This document shows positions 34,292 to 45,358 of a stretch of 64,000 nt of DNA, in pieces. The notes below the pieces were generated by a model. It did no database searches. It was not told the origin of the DNA and saw only the letters and a program-made list of their open reading frames with translations. Made by a program: the position numbers and the translations under genes. The DNA lies in contig CM077665.1 in assembly GCA_039707655.1 (NCBI GenBank), positions 307,334,486-307,398,485 on the forward strand, given 5' to 3'. Source of the stretch: Elymus sibiricus (taxonomy: Eukaryota > Streptophyta > Magnoliopsida > Poales > Poaceae). How positions within the stretch are numbered: position 1 is the stretch's first letter; the number at the start of each line of letters is the position of its first letter.

Positions 34292-35719
34292 ATGTATCAA
34301 GATCTTACTAAGTTGTGTGATTTATCAAATAATAATAATAATGATTTTATTAGTACTCCTATACCACCCGCCACTAGTGCGGAGGCATTTGATATTAATG
34401 TTACATTGCTCAATCTTGTCATGAAAGATCAATTTTCGGGAAGTCCTAATGAGGATCGCGCATCACATCTTAATATCTTTGTTGAATTATGTGATATGCA
34501 AAAGAAAATGGATATGGACAATGATATTGTGAAATTAAAATTATTTCCTTTTTCACTAAGAGACAAAGCTAAAGCTTGGTTTTCATCTTTACGTCGTAAT
34601 AGTATTAGAACATGGGTTAAGTGTAAAGATGCTTTCATTGCCAAGTATTTTCCTCCTGCTAAGATTATCTCCCTTAGAAATAAAATAATGAATTTTAAAC
34701 ATCAAGATCAAGAACATGTTGCTCAATCTTGGGAGATAATGAAATTGATGATAAGAAATTGTCCAACTCATGGCTTAAACTTGTGGATGATTATCCAAAA
34801 TTTCTATGCTGGACTAAACTTTGTGTCTAGAAATCTTCTAGATTCTGCCGCAGGTGGTACCTTCATGGATGTGACCTTAGGAGAGGCCACAAAACTTCTA
34901 GACAACATTATGACAAATTATTCTCAATGGCATACCGAAAGAGCTCCAACTGGTAAGAAAGTAAATTCCGTTGAAGAAATCGCTACTTTGAGTGAAAAAG
35001 TGGACGCTCTTATGAATATGGTTGCTAATAAAAATGATAATGTTGATACCAATGATATGCCTTTGTCTACTTTGATTGAGCAAAATAATGATGCTATTTA
35101 TGTGAACCTCATATCGCGAAATAATTTCAACAACAATGCTTATAGAGGAAATTTCAATGCTAGACCGTATCCCGGTAATTGCTCTAACAACTATCGAAAT
35201 TCTTATGGTAATTTATATGGCAATGCTTCTACAAATTCTAATAGGATACCTTCTGATCTTGAGAATACAATTAAAGAATTTATTAATTCTCAAAAGGTGT
35301 TCAACACTATGGTAGAAGAAAAGTTGCATATGATTGATACTTTGGCTAAAAACATGGATAGAATTGCTCTTGATGTTGAAACTCTTAAAAACAAGTCTTT
35401 GACACCCAAGCATGATTTTAATGAGAATATTAAATCTATCCAATTATCTATTAATGAAAGTAAGGTGAGGACCGCTAAGTTGAGAGCTAAGCGAGAATTC
35501 TTAGAAAAAGCTCTTCCACCCGGTTTTTACCGGAATCATGATGAAAATCTTAAAAGGATTGGTGTTTCTCCTATTGAATCTTTGTTTACATATATTAATA
35601 TAAAATATAAAGGGACTGGAGATGAGTCAACTTTAGTAAAGGAGTGTCCTGTTTGCTTGGAGGGTGATGATTCTAATCCTAAAACTGAAAAAGTGGGTTT
35701 GGAGAGGTCAAAACTTTAA
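34292..35719 (+). CDS. Gag polyprotein of D
   Basis: Uninterrupted frame of about 475 codons from ATG 34292 (MYQDLTKLCDLSNNNNNDF). The capsid domain spans roughly residues 40-220: SPNEDRASHLNIFVELCD, LKLFPFSLRDKAKAWF, RNKIMNFKHQDQEHVAQSWE, NFYAGLNFVSRNLLDSAAGG. An Asn-rich stretch (NNFNNNAYRGNFNARPYPGN) and a coiled-coil-like part (FINSQKVFNTMVEEKLHMID) follow, then a link to protease (GVSPIESLFTYINIKYKG). No CCHC zinc knuckle is visible. The frame ends at 35719 because a one-base deletion near 35690 removes it from the protease frame. A capsid able to assemble could still be made and might serve B and H in trans; this is inference. Confidence 0.85.
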   Translation: MYQDLTKLCDLSNNNNNDFISTPIPPATSAEAFDINVTLLNLVMKDQFSGSPNEDRASHLNIFVELCDMQKKMDMDNDIVKLKLFPFSLRDKAKAWFSSLRRNSIRTWVKCKDAFIAKYFPPAKIISLRNKIMNFKHQDQEHVAQSWEIMKLMIRNCPTHGLNLWMIIQNFYAGLNFVSRNLLDSAAGGTFMDVTLGEATKLLDNIMTNYSQWHTERAPTGKKVNSVEEIATLSEKVDALMNMVANKNDNVDTNDMPLSTLIEQNNDAIYVNLISRNNFNNNAYRGNFNARPYPGNCSNNYRNSYGNLYGNASTNSNRIPSDLENTIKEFINSQKVFNTMVEEKLHMIDTLAKNMDRIALDVETLKNKSLTPKHDFNENIKSIQLSINESKVRTAKLRAKREFLEKALPPGFYRNHDENLKRIGVSPIESLFTYINIKYKGTGDESTLVKECPVCLEGDDSNPKTEKVGLERSKL

Positions 35720-36387
35720 CTAGTGATGTGCCCACTATCTTGGATTACAAGGACTTTAATTATGATAAATGCTCTTTAGTAGAATGTATTTCCTTGCTGC
35801 AATCCATTATTAGCTCACCCAATGCTTATGAACAAAACAAAGCTTTTACCGAACATATAGTAGAACCTATGATAAAAGCTTATGATGAGAAAAATGAGCT
35901 TTAAATTTCTATTCCTAGAAAATTGCATGATGAGTGGGAACCTACTATCAAAATAAAGGTAAATAAATATGAATGCAATGCTTTGTGTGACCTTGGTGCT
36001 AGTGTTTCAACTATACCCAAAACTTTATGTGATGTGCTTGGTCTCACTAATATTGATGAGTGTTCCCTAAACTTGCATCTTGAGAATTCTACCATCAAGA
36101 AACCTTTAGGTAGAATCAATGATGTGCTTCTTATTGCAAACAAAAATTGTGTACCTGTAGATTTCATTGTGATTTATATTGATTGCAATCCTTCTTGTCC
36201 CATAATACTTGGAAGGCCATTTTTACGAACTATAGGTGCAATTATTGATATGAAAGAGGGAAACATAAGATTCCAATTCCCATTGAAGAAAGGGAAGGAA
36301 CACTTCCCTAGGAAGAGAATTAAACCTCCTTATGAATCAATCATGAGAGCTACCTATGGGTTGAGTGTCAAAGATGACAACACTTGA
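35720..36387 (+). pseudogene. Broken retropepsin of D
   Basis: Continues the B protease sequence in frame 1: YNYDKCSLVECISLLQ-like start, TAA at 35902-35904 where B has GAA, then CDLGASVSTIPKTLCDVLGL and CPIILGRPFLRTIGAIID. It ends in TGA at 36385-36387 where B has TGT. With the upstream frameshift, three lesions separate it from gag. The catalytic segment itself is intact. Confidence 0.85.
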
Positions 36388-39271
36388 AACTATGCATTAT
36401 GCCTAGCTAGGGGCATAAAATAATAACGCTTGTTGGGAGGCAACCCAATATGTATCTTTATTTTTGTTTTCACTTTCTGTTTTTGTGTGATAACATGATT
36501 GTTGCCTCTGTAATGCTTATGTTTTTATGTTTTAATTAGTGTTTGTGTCAAGTAAAGCCTTTGGGATGACTCACAAGATGAGTAGAAACGATGCTGAATC
36601 TGAAACAGAAACTTTGACTCCAGTGCAGGAATTTTCATTTTTTTAGTGGAGCGTGATAATGATCTGAAATTTTAACACAGTATTTATATACAAATTCTTT
36701 ACACTGTCCTAATTTTTCAGAATTTTTAGAGTTACAGAAGTATGGGCTCTTTACAGATTGCTACAGACTATTCTGTTTTAAACAGATTCTGTTTTGCTTG
36801 CATAGTTTGCTTGTTTTGATTTTGCCATGGACTATATCAGGGGTGTAAGCCATGGGGAAGTTAAAATACAGTACCTATTATGCAAAAATGAATTTGAATC
36901 AATTTATCACAGTACCTCAAGTATGCAATATGTTTCTTGTACTAACGGATCTCACGAAGTTTTGTTGAGTTTTGTGTGATTGAAGTTTTCAAGTTTTGGC
37001 TGTGATCACGATGGATTACGGAATAAGGAGTAGCAAGAGCCCAAAATTGGGGATGCCCAATGCGCCCCAAGTATAATTCAAAGGAGACTCAAGCGTCTAA
37101 GCTTGGGGATGCCCCGGAAGGCATCCCCTCTTTCGTCTCAATCCATCGGTATGTCACTTGGAGCTATATTTTTATACATCACATGATATGTGTTTTGCTT
37201 GGAGCGTCGTTTGCTTTTGTTTGCTTTTACTTTCAGTTTTTCACAATCATCATTTGCTGGACACACCTATTTTAGAGAGACACACCTTCATGATAATTTG
37301 CTAGAATACTCTATGTGCTTCACTTATATCTTTTGAGCTAGGCAGTTGCTTTGGTACTTCACTTATATCTTTTTGAGCATGGTGGCGTGTAGATTTTATA
37401 GAAATATTATGCTCTCGTTCTTCACTTATATTTGTCTGAGAGCTGAGTAATAGTGACGGTAATTTGCATGGGTCATAAGACTAGTCCAAGAATATTAGGT
37501 ATTCAATGAATGATAATCAAAACCATCGTGTAGCACATGTAGAGAAGTTGTGGGTTAATGACATTGATGTAGTAATATCAAAATGGTGTGAGTTCAAAAA
37601 ATTTAATTCGTAGAAGTGTCGAGATAAGAGGTGTTAACTTGTTATTCATCTAAAAATTAAAGAGGCATGGTGATGATGTGTGAGCATTTATATTCCTCGT
37701 TAAAACCCTAGTGTTGTTTTGAGTCGGGGGCGCGCGATGGTTAACTCCTACCAACCTCCTCCCTCCGGGCATGCGAGGAGTACTTTGATTTATGATAAAA
37801 CTAATAAAACTTTGCAATAAGTATGTGAGTTCTTTATGACTAATGTGACACCATGGACATACGCATCTTCACCTTCTCATATTTGCTAGCCTCTTCGGTA
37901 TCGTGCATAGCCCATTCTCACCTCGAGGATCGGTGCAAATATTCGCCGGTGCATCCAAACCCCGTGACATGATACGCTCTGTTGCACATAAGCCTTGTTA
38001 TACCTTCCTCAAAACAGCCATCATACCTACCTATTATGGCATTTCCATAGCCATTCCGAGATATATTGCCATGCAAATTCCATCGTCACTTCACATGACT
38101 AGTTCGTTCATCATCATAATGCTTTGCATGATAGTATAGAGCTGACATAGTATTTGTGGCAAAGCCACTGTTCTTCATATTTTTGATACATGTCACGCTA
38201 GATCATTGCACATCCTGGTACACTGCCAGAGGCATTCATATAGAGTAATATCTTCCTATTAGTTCTTCATGTTGACTTGTAAGTAAATAAAAGTGTGATG
38301 TTCATCATTATTAGAGCATTGTCCCTGTGAGGAAAGGATGATGGAGACTATGATTCCCCCACAAGTTGGGATGAGACTCCAGACGAAAAATGAAATAAAA
38401 ATGGAGGAGGCCAAATGAGCCCACCATATAAAAAAGAGAAAATGGGGGAGGCACAAAAAAAAGAGAAAAGCCCACCATATAAAAAAAGATGAGAGAAAAG
38501 AGAGAAGGGACTTTGCTACTATCCTTTACCACACTTGTGCCTCAAAGTGGCACCATGTTCTTCATATAGAGAGTCTCCTATGTTGACACTTCCATATGCT
38601 AGTGGGAATTACCTTTTCATATAATAAACTTGGCTTGTATATCCCTATGACGGGCTTCCTCAAATGCCCGTGGTCTCCATGAGCAAGCAAGTTTTATGCA
38701 CACCCCACTTAGCTTCAGTTGAGCTTTCATACACTTATAGCTCTAGTGCATCATTTGCATGGCAATCCCTACTCCTCGCATTGATATCTATCGATGAGCA
38801 TCTCCATAGCTCGTTGGTACACCTAGTTGATGCGAGACTATCTTCTCCACTTTTTACCCCTTTGATACCTACCACCATATTCTATTCCACCTATATGCTA
38901 TGTCCAATGGTTCACACTCATGTATTGCGTGAAGAATAGAAAGTTGATGCATGTTGAAAAAGTACGATCCAATTGCCTGACTTGGACACCGTGGTGCTTA
39001 ACATTTGTATCTATGTGGTGAAGACGGAGTCATGCCTTGCTAATATAATAAGATGAATACTGGTAAACATTCTTTTAGGATTGTATAGTTTGAAAAATTA
39101 ATGATTTTGTTTCTTATGCCTATAAATATTACTATGTTGTTGTTTGTTAATTCATCATTTCGCAATGAACATACACACCAAAGATTACATAATGGGTAGC
39201 ATGTCACATCAAAAATTCTGTTTTTATCATTTACCTACTCGAGGATGAGTAGGAATTAAGCTTGGGGGTGC
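36388..39271 (+). other. Non-coding 3' region and polypurine tract of D
   Basis: About 2.9 kb shared with B and H in opposite orientation. No supported gene; open frames here are short and match non-coding sequence in B and H. A perfect hairpin lies at 37105-37128 (GGGGATGCC, loop CCGGAA, GGCATCCCC). It ends in AAGCTTGGGGGTGC directly before the 3' LTR at 39272, the polypurine tract. Confidence 0.75.
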
Positions 39272-40147
39272 TGATACGTCTCCAACGTATCTATAATTTT
39301 TTATTGTTCCATGCTGACATATTATCATTCTAGGATACTTTTTGGGTATTTATTTACTAATTTATAATATTTTTTGAGCACTAACCTATTGACCCAGTGC
39401 CTAGTGCCAGTTCCTGTTTTCTGCATGTTTTTGCCTTTTCAGAGTTACAATACTAAACGGAGTCCAATTGCCACGAAACTTTTTGGTGATTTTTTCTGGA
39501 CTAATACAAGACCTTGAAGCTTCGAAGGAGGGCCAGGAGAGGCACCAGGGGCCCACCAAGGGGGCGTGGCTGGATATGTGGTGGGCCCCTGGAGTGCCTC
39601 CCGACGTCGTTCTCTGGCCTATAAATTCACAAATACTCTAGAAACACGAGAAGCGCTCCCGAAACACTTTTTCCGCCGCCGCAAGTCTCTGTTCCAACAG
39701 GAGGCCATCTACACCTCCATTCTCGCACCCTATCGGAGGGGAGATCGATCACGGAGGGCCTCTTCATCAACCTTGCTGCCCTCACCATGATGTGTGAGTA
39801 GTTCACCACAGACCTACGGGTCCATAGGTAGTACCTAGATGGCAATCTCTCTCTCTCTCTAGATCTTCAATACAATCTTTGCCTTGATCTATCCGATGTA
39901 ATCCCTTTGTATGGTGTGTTTGTTGGAATCCGATGAATTGTGAGTTTATGTTCAGATTATTCATGAAAATTATTTGAGTCAAACCTGATTACTATGATTC
40001 TTATTTGCATGATCATCATAGCTTCGTAATGCTCTCCGATCTATTGAGATAGTTTGGCCAACTAGATTGATATTTCTTCGGTGGGAGTGGTGCGTTGTAG
40101 TAGGTTCAACCTGACGAGTTTCTATATCCCAGTGACAGAAAGGGACA
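39272..40147 (+). repeat. 3' LTR of D, truncated by E
   Basis: TGATACGTCTCCAACGTATC to ...GAAAGGGACA, aligning with the first part of the 5' LTR. The 5' copy continues AGTTGCGTC at this point, so the remaining bases should lie beyond E, outside the window. The hairpin at 39546-39590 is shortened compared with H. The last five bases, GGACA, are the expected target duplication of E. Confidence 0.9.
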
Positions 40148-40696
40148 TGTTGGGGATATAACCCCATGATGAGACCCGCCCAGGAGAGGGCCGGGTTAGG
40201 AAGTTGGCGGCTTGGCCAATAAGGCCTTAAGCAGGCCGGAAGACTAAGACGAGCCTGCTAGTAAGTTACCAGGCGGGCCGGGCGGAGGCCCAGAGCCAGA
40301 GAGGCGATATGTGACCCGGAGGCGTAAGCCGCCGGGAGATGGCTTGCTAGACAAGGCAAGGTGATTTAGAGATGAGGTCGGTTACTGGATGTAACCCGGC
40401 CCGGACTCTTGTAAGCCCAGGGCCTCGACCTGTATATATAAAGGCGAGTTCCCTGGGCGGCTTAAGATACGAAACCTTTGATCGAGAGCTAGGTCAAGCG
40501 AATCCGCTCCCTTGTAATCGATACCCCATCAATACAACTCAAAGCAGGACGTAGGCTTTTACCTCCTTCGAGAGGGGCCGAACCTGGGTAAACCTGTGTC
40601 TTTCATCCCGACCAACCCCTTCGAGTTAACCGCCGTAGCGATGGCTTCACCCCTAAGTCCTTTCACTAGGACATCTGTCGTGATAAAACCACGACA
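40148..40696 (+). repeat. 5' LTR of E
   Basis: 549 bp, TGTTGGGGATATAACCCC to AAAACCACGACA. The first 199 bases recur at 61003-61201 with few differences. Its 3' end is a perfect hairpin (TGTCGTG 40676-40682, CACGACA 40690-40696). It contains a TATA box at 40433. Confidence 0.92.
40433..40443 (+). promoter_or_regulatory. TATA box of the E LTR
   Basis: TATATATAAAG in the middle of the LTR, the usual place for the pol II promoter that starts the genomic RNA about 30 bases downstream. Confidence 0.7.
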
Positions 40697-40698
40697 GT

Positions 40699-40715
40699 TG
40701 GCGCCCACCGTGGGG
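40699..40715 (+). other. Primer binding site of E
   Basis: TGGCGCCCACCGTGGGG, two bases after the LTR end. It differs from the site in A, B, D and H. The same start TGGCGCCCACC is typical of Tat-type elements. I do not assign the tRNA. Confidence 0.75.
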
Positions 40716-40784
40716 TTGATGCTCGGTGGTTTGGAGTACTCGAAGGGCTCTCTCCCAGGGATCGAGGGATACGCCATTGGCAGG

Positions 40785-41852
40785 ATGACTAAGAGTTGCT
40801 GCGGCAAGCTCTACATCGACGATGTCGGCTGGGGCCCGGAGGCCGACTCAGTCGAGTACGGGTACCGGGTCCCCTTCGGCGGGATTCACGTTTTCATCGT
40901 CAAGATCGGCGGATCTAAACCCGGGCCGGACATCTACACCAACCTCATCGAGTCGGCCCGGCGCGCGCAACCGCCTGGATCAAGCCGGGCCGGAAGCACG
41001 TCTTCGTCGGCTTCACCCAAGGCGCAGAAATTGAGGAAGGTTCTGTGTCGAGAAGAAACCCTCATCTGCTCAGAGGATGGATCCTCGAGCGGAGAGGCGG
41101 AATCAATCTACCAGCTTCATAACGGCGGGCTTGGGGGCTATTTTGAAGGTTACACTGACCCGGAGCCCTATGAGCCGTCAAGCCAAGCCACCGTCTTCAT
41201 GGCTGGATCGGTGCCGGCTTTAGGCAGCACGGCGGCCGGGACAGCGGCTGCCGGCGCAGCAGGGTTCGGGTCAACCAGGCCGCCGGCTCAAGTTTTGCTG
41301 GATCTGATGAACGAGCTGACAACTTTGATGGGAACTGAGGTCACAACGGAAAATCAAACAAGCCGTAACGCGGAGATCGCAAGGCTGAAGGACCAGATGG
41401 CCAGGGCCCAGGAGGATATCAATGCATTGCAGGCTTAGATGGATGCTGAGTCGGAGCGTTTCAAGGCTGAAGCTTTTCGCCTTAATCTGGATCAACAAGC
41501 CTCAGAGGCAGTTTTTTGGATGAGGCATCAGACCCGCCTGCCTGATCAGTATGAGCCTAGAAATCTTTTTAACATGCCGGGGGCAGGACCGAACGCGCCT
41601 CTGACCATGACCCGAACGGCGGAAGTGCCTGGGAATAGGGCAGCGACTCGACATCGGCAGCCAGACCCGCCCCGCAAAAATCAGACCCCGCCGCAGTGTT
41701 TTCTGACACCACCTGGTCATTACTCTAACCCGGTGGAGAACATGGTAGCAGCGGCTGCCAGGCTCAATGCACTCCCCCTCACCGATGGGACACCCTTCGC
41801 CGAAGAGGCACGGAATGCCATTGGGTACTTGCAGACAACGTTGGCTCAATAG
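40785..41852 (+). pseudogene. N-terminal gag region of E
   Basis: Start chosen at ATG 40785 (MTKSCCGKLYIDDVGWGPEA); an in-frame ATG at 40719 is an alternative. The region is about 350 codons, low in recognisable domains: Ser/Gly/Pro-rich linkers, a short acidic segment, and a helical part (RLKDQMARAQEDINALQA) just before TAG at 41436-41438. The frame continues without shift (DAESERFKAEAFRLNLDQQA) to TAG at 41850-41852 and goes on in phase. Both stops lie where a Gln codon would fit. The function is presumably an N-terminal extension of Gag; the role is unknown. Confidence 0.75.
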
Positions 41853-43994
41853 GAGAAGTATACTTATAGCCGGAGTCATGTGCACTCAACCCCCATCCCA
41901 AGCCACGGTTATAGCCGGCGCTTGGAGTCACCGGCGGTCTCTAGCAGTGAACGACGTCGGAACCCGCCCCATGATGACCCGCCCGTTGTCAATGCTCAGG
42001 CAATTGTGGATCATGCCAGAGCTCAGCGTGAGGCGGCAGCGGCCGCGACGGCTTACCAAGACCCGCCCCTAGTAACACCTTCCACTTCGGTGGGAGCCGG
42101 AGTCACCTCCAGAGCCGTGGGAGTGCCATGTTTAGCACCGGCTCTACGGAACGAGCGCCTGCTGAAGGATTTTAAGGGTCCGCGCATAGTACCTAATTAT
42201 ACAGCTGATCTGCCTCTAGAAGCCTGGATCGAGAGTTATGAGCTAGCCATGAAGATATTGGATGTCAGTGATGCAGTCTGTGCTAAGTATTTCATCATGA
42301 TGTTGGAAGGACCGGCTCGTACATGGTTAAAGGGTTTGCCACCCAACACCATTAATTCCTGGGCCGAGTTGAAAGCGAGGTTCATCAAGAATTTTCAAGG
42401 GACGTGCAAGCAGCCTATGACGATCGTTGATTTGGATCATTGCGTGCAGCGTGAGGATGAGTCGGCCCATCATTGGGTCCGGCGGGTCTCAACCATTATC
42501 CACTCGTCTGACAATATCACGGCGGCTCGGGTGGTTCTGATTCTGGAGAAAAATTGTCACTTTTTGCCCCTTAAGCAGAAGCTTGGACGGCTCAAGCGTT
42601 CTTGCCAAGACATGGGTGAGCTCATGGCCGCCCTCACGAAATATGCAGATTCGGACAGCACGAAGGATCCCGGTTCTGATGATGAGAAGTCAGCTAAGGG
42701 TAAGAAGAATGGCACCAGCAAGGGTCAGCATCAGAATGGGGCAGGAAATGGCAACCCAGGCAATGGCAATAAACGGAAGCATCCAGACGGCGGGTTTGAT
42801 CTAGTGGCCAATACCAACACTGGGAACAACCGCGGCAAGGGCAACGGTAAACCACCTTTCGGAAAGGGCAAGCCTTTCAACATGGAGGCAATGCTTAACG
42901 ACCCCTGCCCGAAGCACAGTCTACCTAACAAGCCGTCCACTCATGCTTGGAAGGATTGTTATATCATGCGGGAGTTCCGGAACTACAGCCTTAACCAGCA
43001 TCACGGTAACGGCAATGGATCGCCCGGCGGGTCAGGATCTGGCTCTCATGGGTCAGGTTTTGGGACAGGCGGCTCAAGCTCTCGCTATCAGGGTCAAGGT
43101 AACCATGGAGGTCATAATCAGCAACCTGGCAATGGTGGTCAGCAGCAGAACAATCAATCAGGGTATCAGAGTAACCCAAAGCAGCTTAGTGGAGGCCAGT
43201 ATTATGTCTTCACAACAAGTCTTGATAAGCATGATCAGAAGGTGCACAAAAGGGCGATTAACGCAGCCATGCCGGCTCTTCCGCAATACTTAAAGTGGTC
43301 TGAATACACAATATCATGGAGCAGGGAGGTTCACCCGCCGCGCGTTGATAACCCGGGACATTTGGCCCTTGTGGTATCCCCTCAGGTAGGAGGCTACATG
43401 TTCACCAAGGTGCTGATGGATGGTGGCAGCAGCATCAACGTCCTGTACTATGACACTTTTCGTCGGATGAACCTGGTTGACAAGGATCTCAAGCCGTCAT
43501 CCACAGTTTTTCACGGTGTGGTGCCCGGCAAATCAGCTTATCCAGTAGGAAAGATTGCCCTTGAGGTAGCTTTTGGTGATGAGTTCAACTACAGGGTAGA
43601 GACCTTGTGGTTTGAGGTGGTTAAAATCAAGAGCCCATATCATGCTCGGTTTGGAAGGCCGGCTTATGCCAAATTCATGGCTTGGCCCTGTTATGTTTAC
43701 TTGCAGCTCAAGATGCCTAGTCTAAAGGGGACAATTACAGTGCATGGTGATCGGAAGATTGCTCTTGACTGCGAGGATGGCGATGCTGGGTATGCGGAGT
43801 CAAGTTGTGCTGAAGCAGAGCTCAAGTTTTATAAAGACAATGTTGACCCAGCGGATATGACCCCGTTGAAGAAGCCCAGCACAGAATCTGACCCACCCCT
43901 GAAATTTGTGGCAGAGGATACCAAGTTGGTGGACTTTATTCCTGGCAACTCATCGCAGCAGTTCACGATTGGGGCCAATATGGACCCCAAATAG
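41853..43994 (+). pseudogene. Capsid, zinc-knuckle-like and protease region of E
   Basis: In phase with the preceding part. The capsid domain is near 42160-42660 (LKDFKGPRIVPNYTADLPLE, MMLEGPARTWLKGLPPNTIN, SWAELKARFIKNFQGTCKQP). A Gly/Asn-rich basic region comes next, and a CxxH...C motif (CPKHSLPN...WKDCY) resembles the nucleic-acid-binding knuckle of Tat elements. The retropepsin is at about 43390-43700, with VLMDGGSSINVLYYDTF as catalytic segment. The frame ends in TAG at 43992-43994, but the sequence after it continues in the same frame straight into reverse transcriptase, so the stop is a lesion rather than the normal end. Confidence 0.88.
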
Positions 43995-45358
43995 GAAAGC
44001 GCGCTCATCGAATTCATCCGTGAGAATCGGGACATCATTGCATGGAAACCTTCTGACATGCCGGGTGTACCGAGAGCATTCGCTGAGCACCACCTTAATG
44101 TGGATCCTAAGTTTAAGCCAGTCAAGCAATTCCTCCGTCGTTTCAATGAGGAGCGGCGAAAATCTATTGGGGAAGAGGTAGCCCGGCTCTTAGCAGCAGG
44201 GATTATCGGGGAGGTTTTTCACCCGGAGTGGTTGGCCAACCCCGTGCTTGTGCTTAAGAAGAACGGCACGTGGCGCATGTGTGTAGATTACACAGATCTC
44301 AACAAGGCGTGTCCGGTTGATCCGTTTGCCCTCCCCCGTATCGACCAGATCATTGATGCAATGGCGGGTTGTGAGAGTTTATGTTTCCTGGACGCTTATT
44401 TGGGTTATCATCAAATCAAGATGGCAGTCAAAGACCAAGAGAAGACGTTTTTCATCACACCTTTTGGAGCTTTCTGCTACGTGTCTATGCCTTTTGGACT
44501 CAAAAATGCGCAGGCGACTTATCAACGCTGTGTGCAGAACTGTCTTCATAGTCAAATTGGACGCAATGTTCATGCTTATGTGGATGATATTGTGGTCAAA
44601 TCAAGGAAGAAGGAGACTCTGCTTGACGATTTGAATGAAACTTTTGATAACCTGCGGGTTTACAAGATGATGCTTAATCCGGCTAAGTGTGTTTTTGGTG
44701 TGCCTGCAGGCAAGCTCCTGGGATTTTTGGTTTCAGAGCGGGGCATCGAAGCTAACCCGAATAAAATAAAGGCCGTCACCTCATTATCTAAGTTGGCGTG
44801 CATTAATGATGTCAAGCGCTTGGCGGGTCGTATTGCCGCTTTAAGCCGGTTCATAAGCCGCCTGGGCGAGAAGGCTATCCCTTTGTATCAGATGATGAAG
44901 AAGACAAATGATTTTGTCTGGAGTGATGGTGCCAATGATGCGTTTGAGGCGCTCAAAAACAGTTGGTTGAGCCGCCTGTCTTGGCTGCTCCCGTGGAAAA
45001 AGAGCCTTTGCTCCTGTACGTGGCGGCTAATAATAAAGCCGTTAGTGATGCGGTCGTTGTGGAGCGCAAGGAGGCAGGCAAAGAGTATATAGTCCAGTGG
45101 CCGGTTTATTACGTCAGTGAGGTTTTGACAGAGTCCAAGCAAAGGTACCCGCATTGGCAAAAACTGGTGTTTGGAGTGTTCATGGCAAACCGCAAGTTGA
45201 AGCATTATTTCCTTGGACATCCAATCACGGTGGTCAGCTCTGCTCCTTTGGGAGATATTATTCAGAATAGAGAAGCCACCGGCAGGATTGCTAAGTGGGC
45301 AATTGAGCTTGGACCTCTTAATTTGAGGTATGTACCTCGAACAGCTGTCAAGTCTTAA
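43995..45358 (+). pseudogene. Reverse transcriptase and RNase H of E
   Basis: RT: CVDYTDLNKACPVDPFALPR, FLDAYLGYHQIKMAVKDQEK and active site YVDDIVVKSR, ending near 44700. RNase H follows (EPLLLYVAANNKAVSDAVVV, YYVSEVLTESKQRYPHWQK). Between them one base is missing from an A run at 44956-44960, shifting the frame by one. TAA at 45356-45358 follows, before the second RNase H. In the family this enzyme copies the genomic RNA into DNA and degrades the RNA strand inside particles in the cytoplasm. The active-site residues are present but the reading frame is broken. Confidence 0.92.

Larger units (their letters stand above)
30984..40147 (+). mobile_element. Gypsy element D (gag intact), 3' LTR cut by E
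   Basis: Plus-strand element of the B/H family. 5' LTR 30984-34067 with solo LTR C inside, primer site 34079-34096, gag 34292-35719, broken protease to 36387, 3' non-coding region, polypurine tract ending at 39271, 3' LTR 39272-40147 truncated by insertion of E. There is no polymerase. It is the only member of the family here that keeps the gag capsid domain. Confidence 0.92.
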
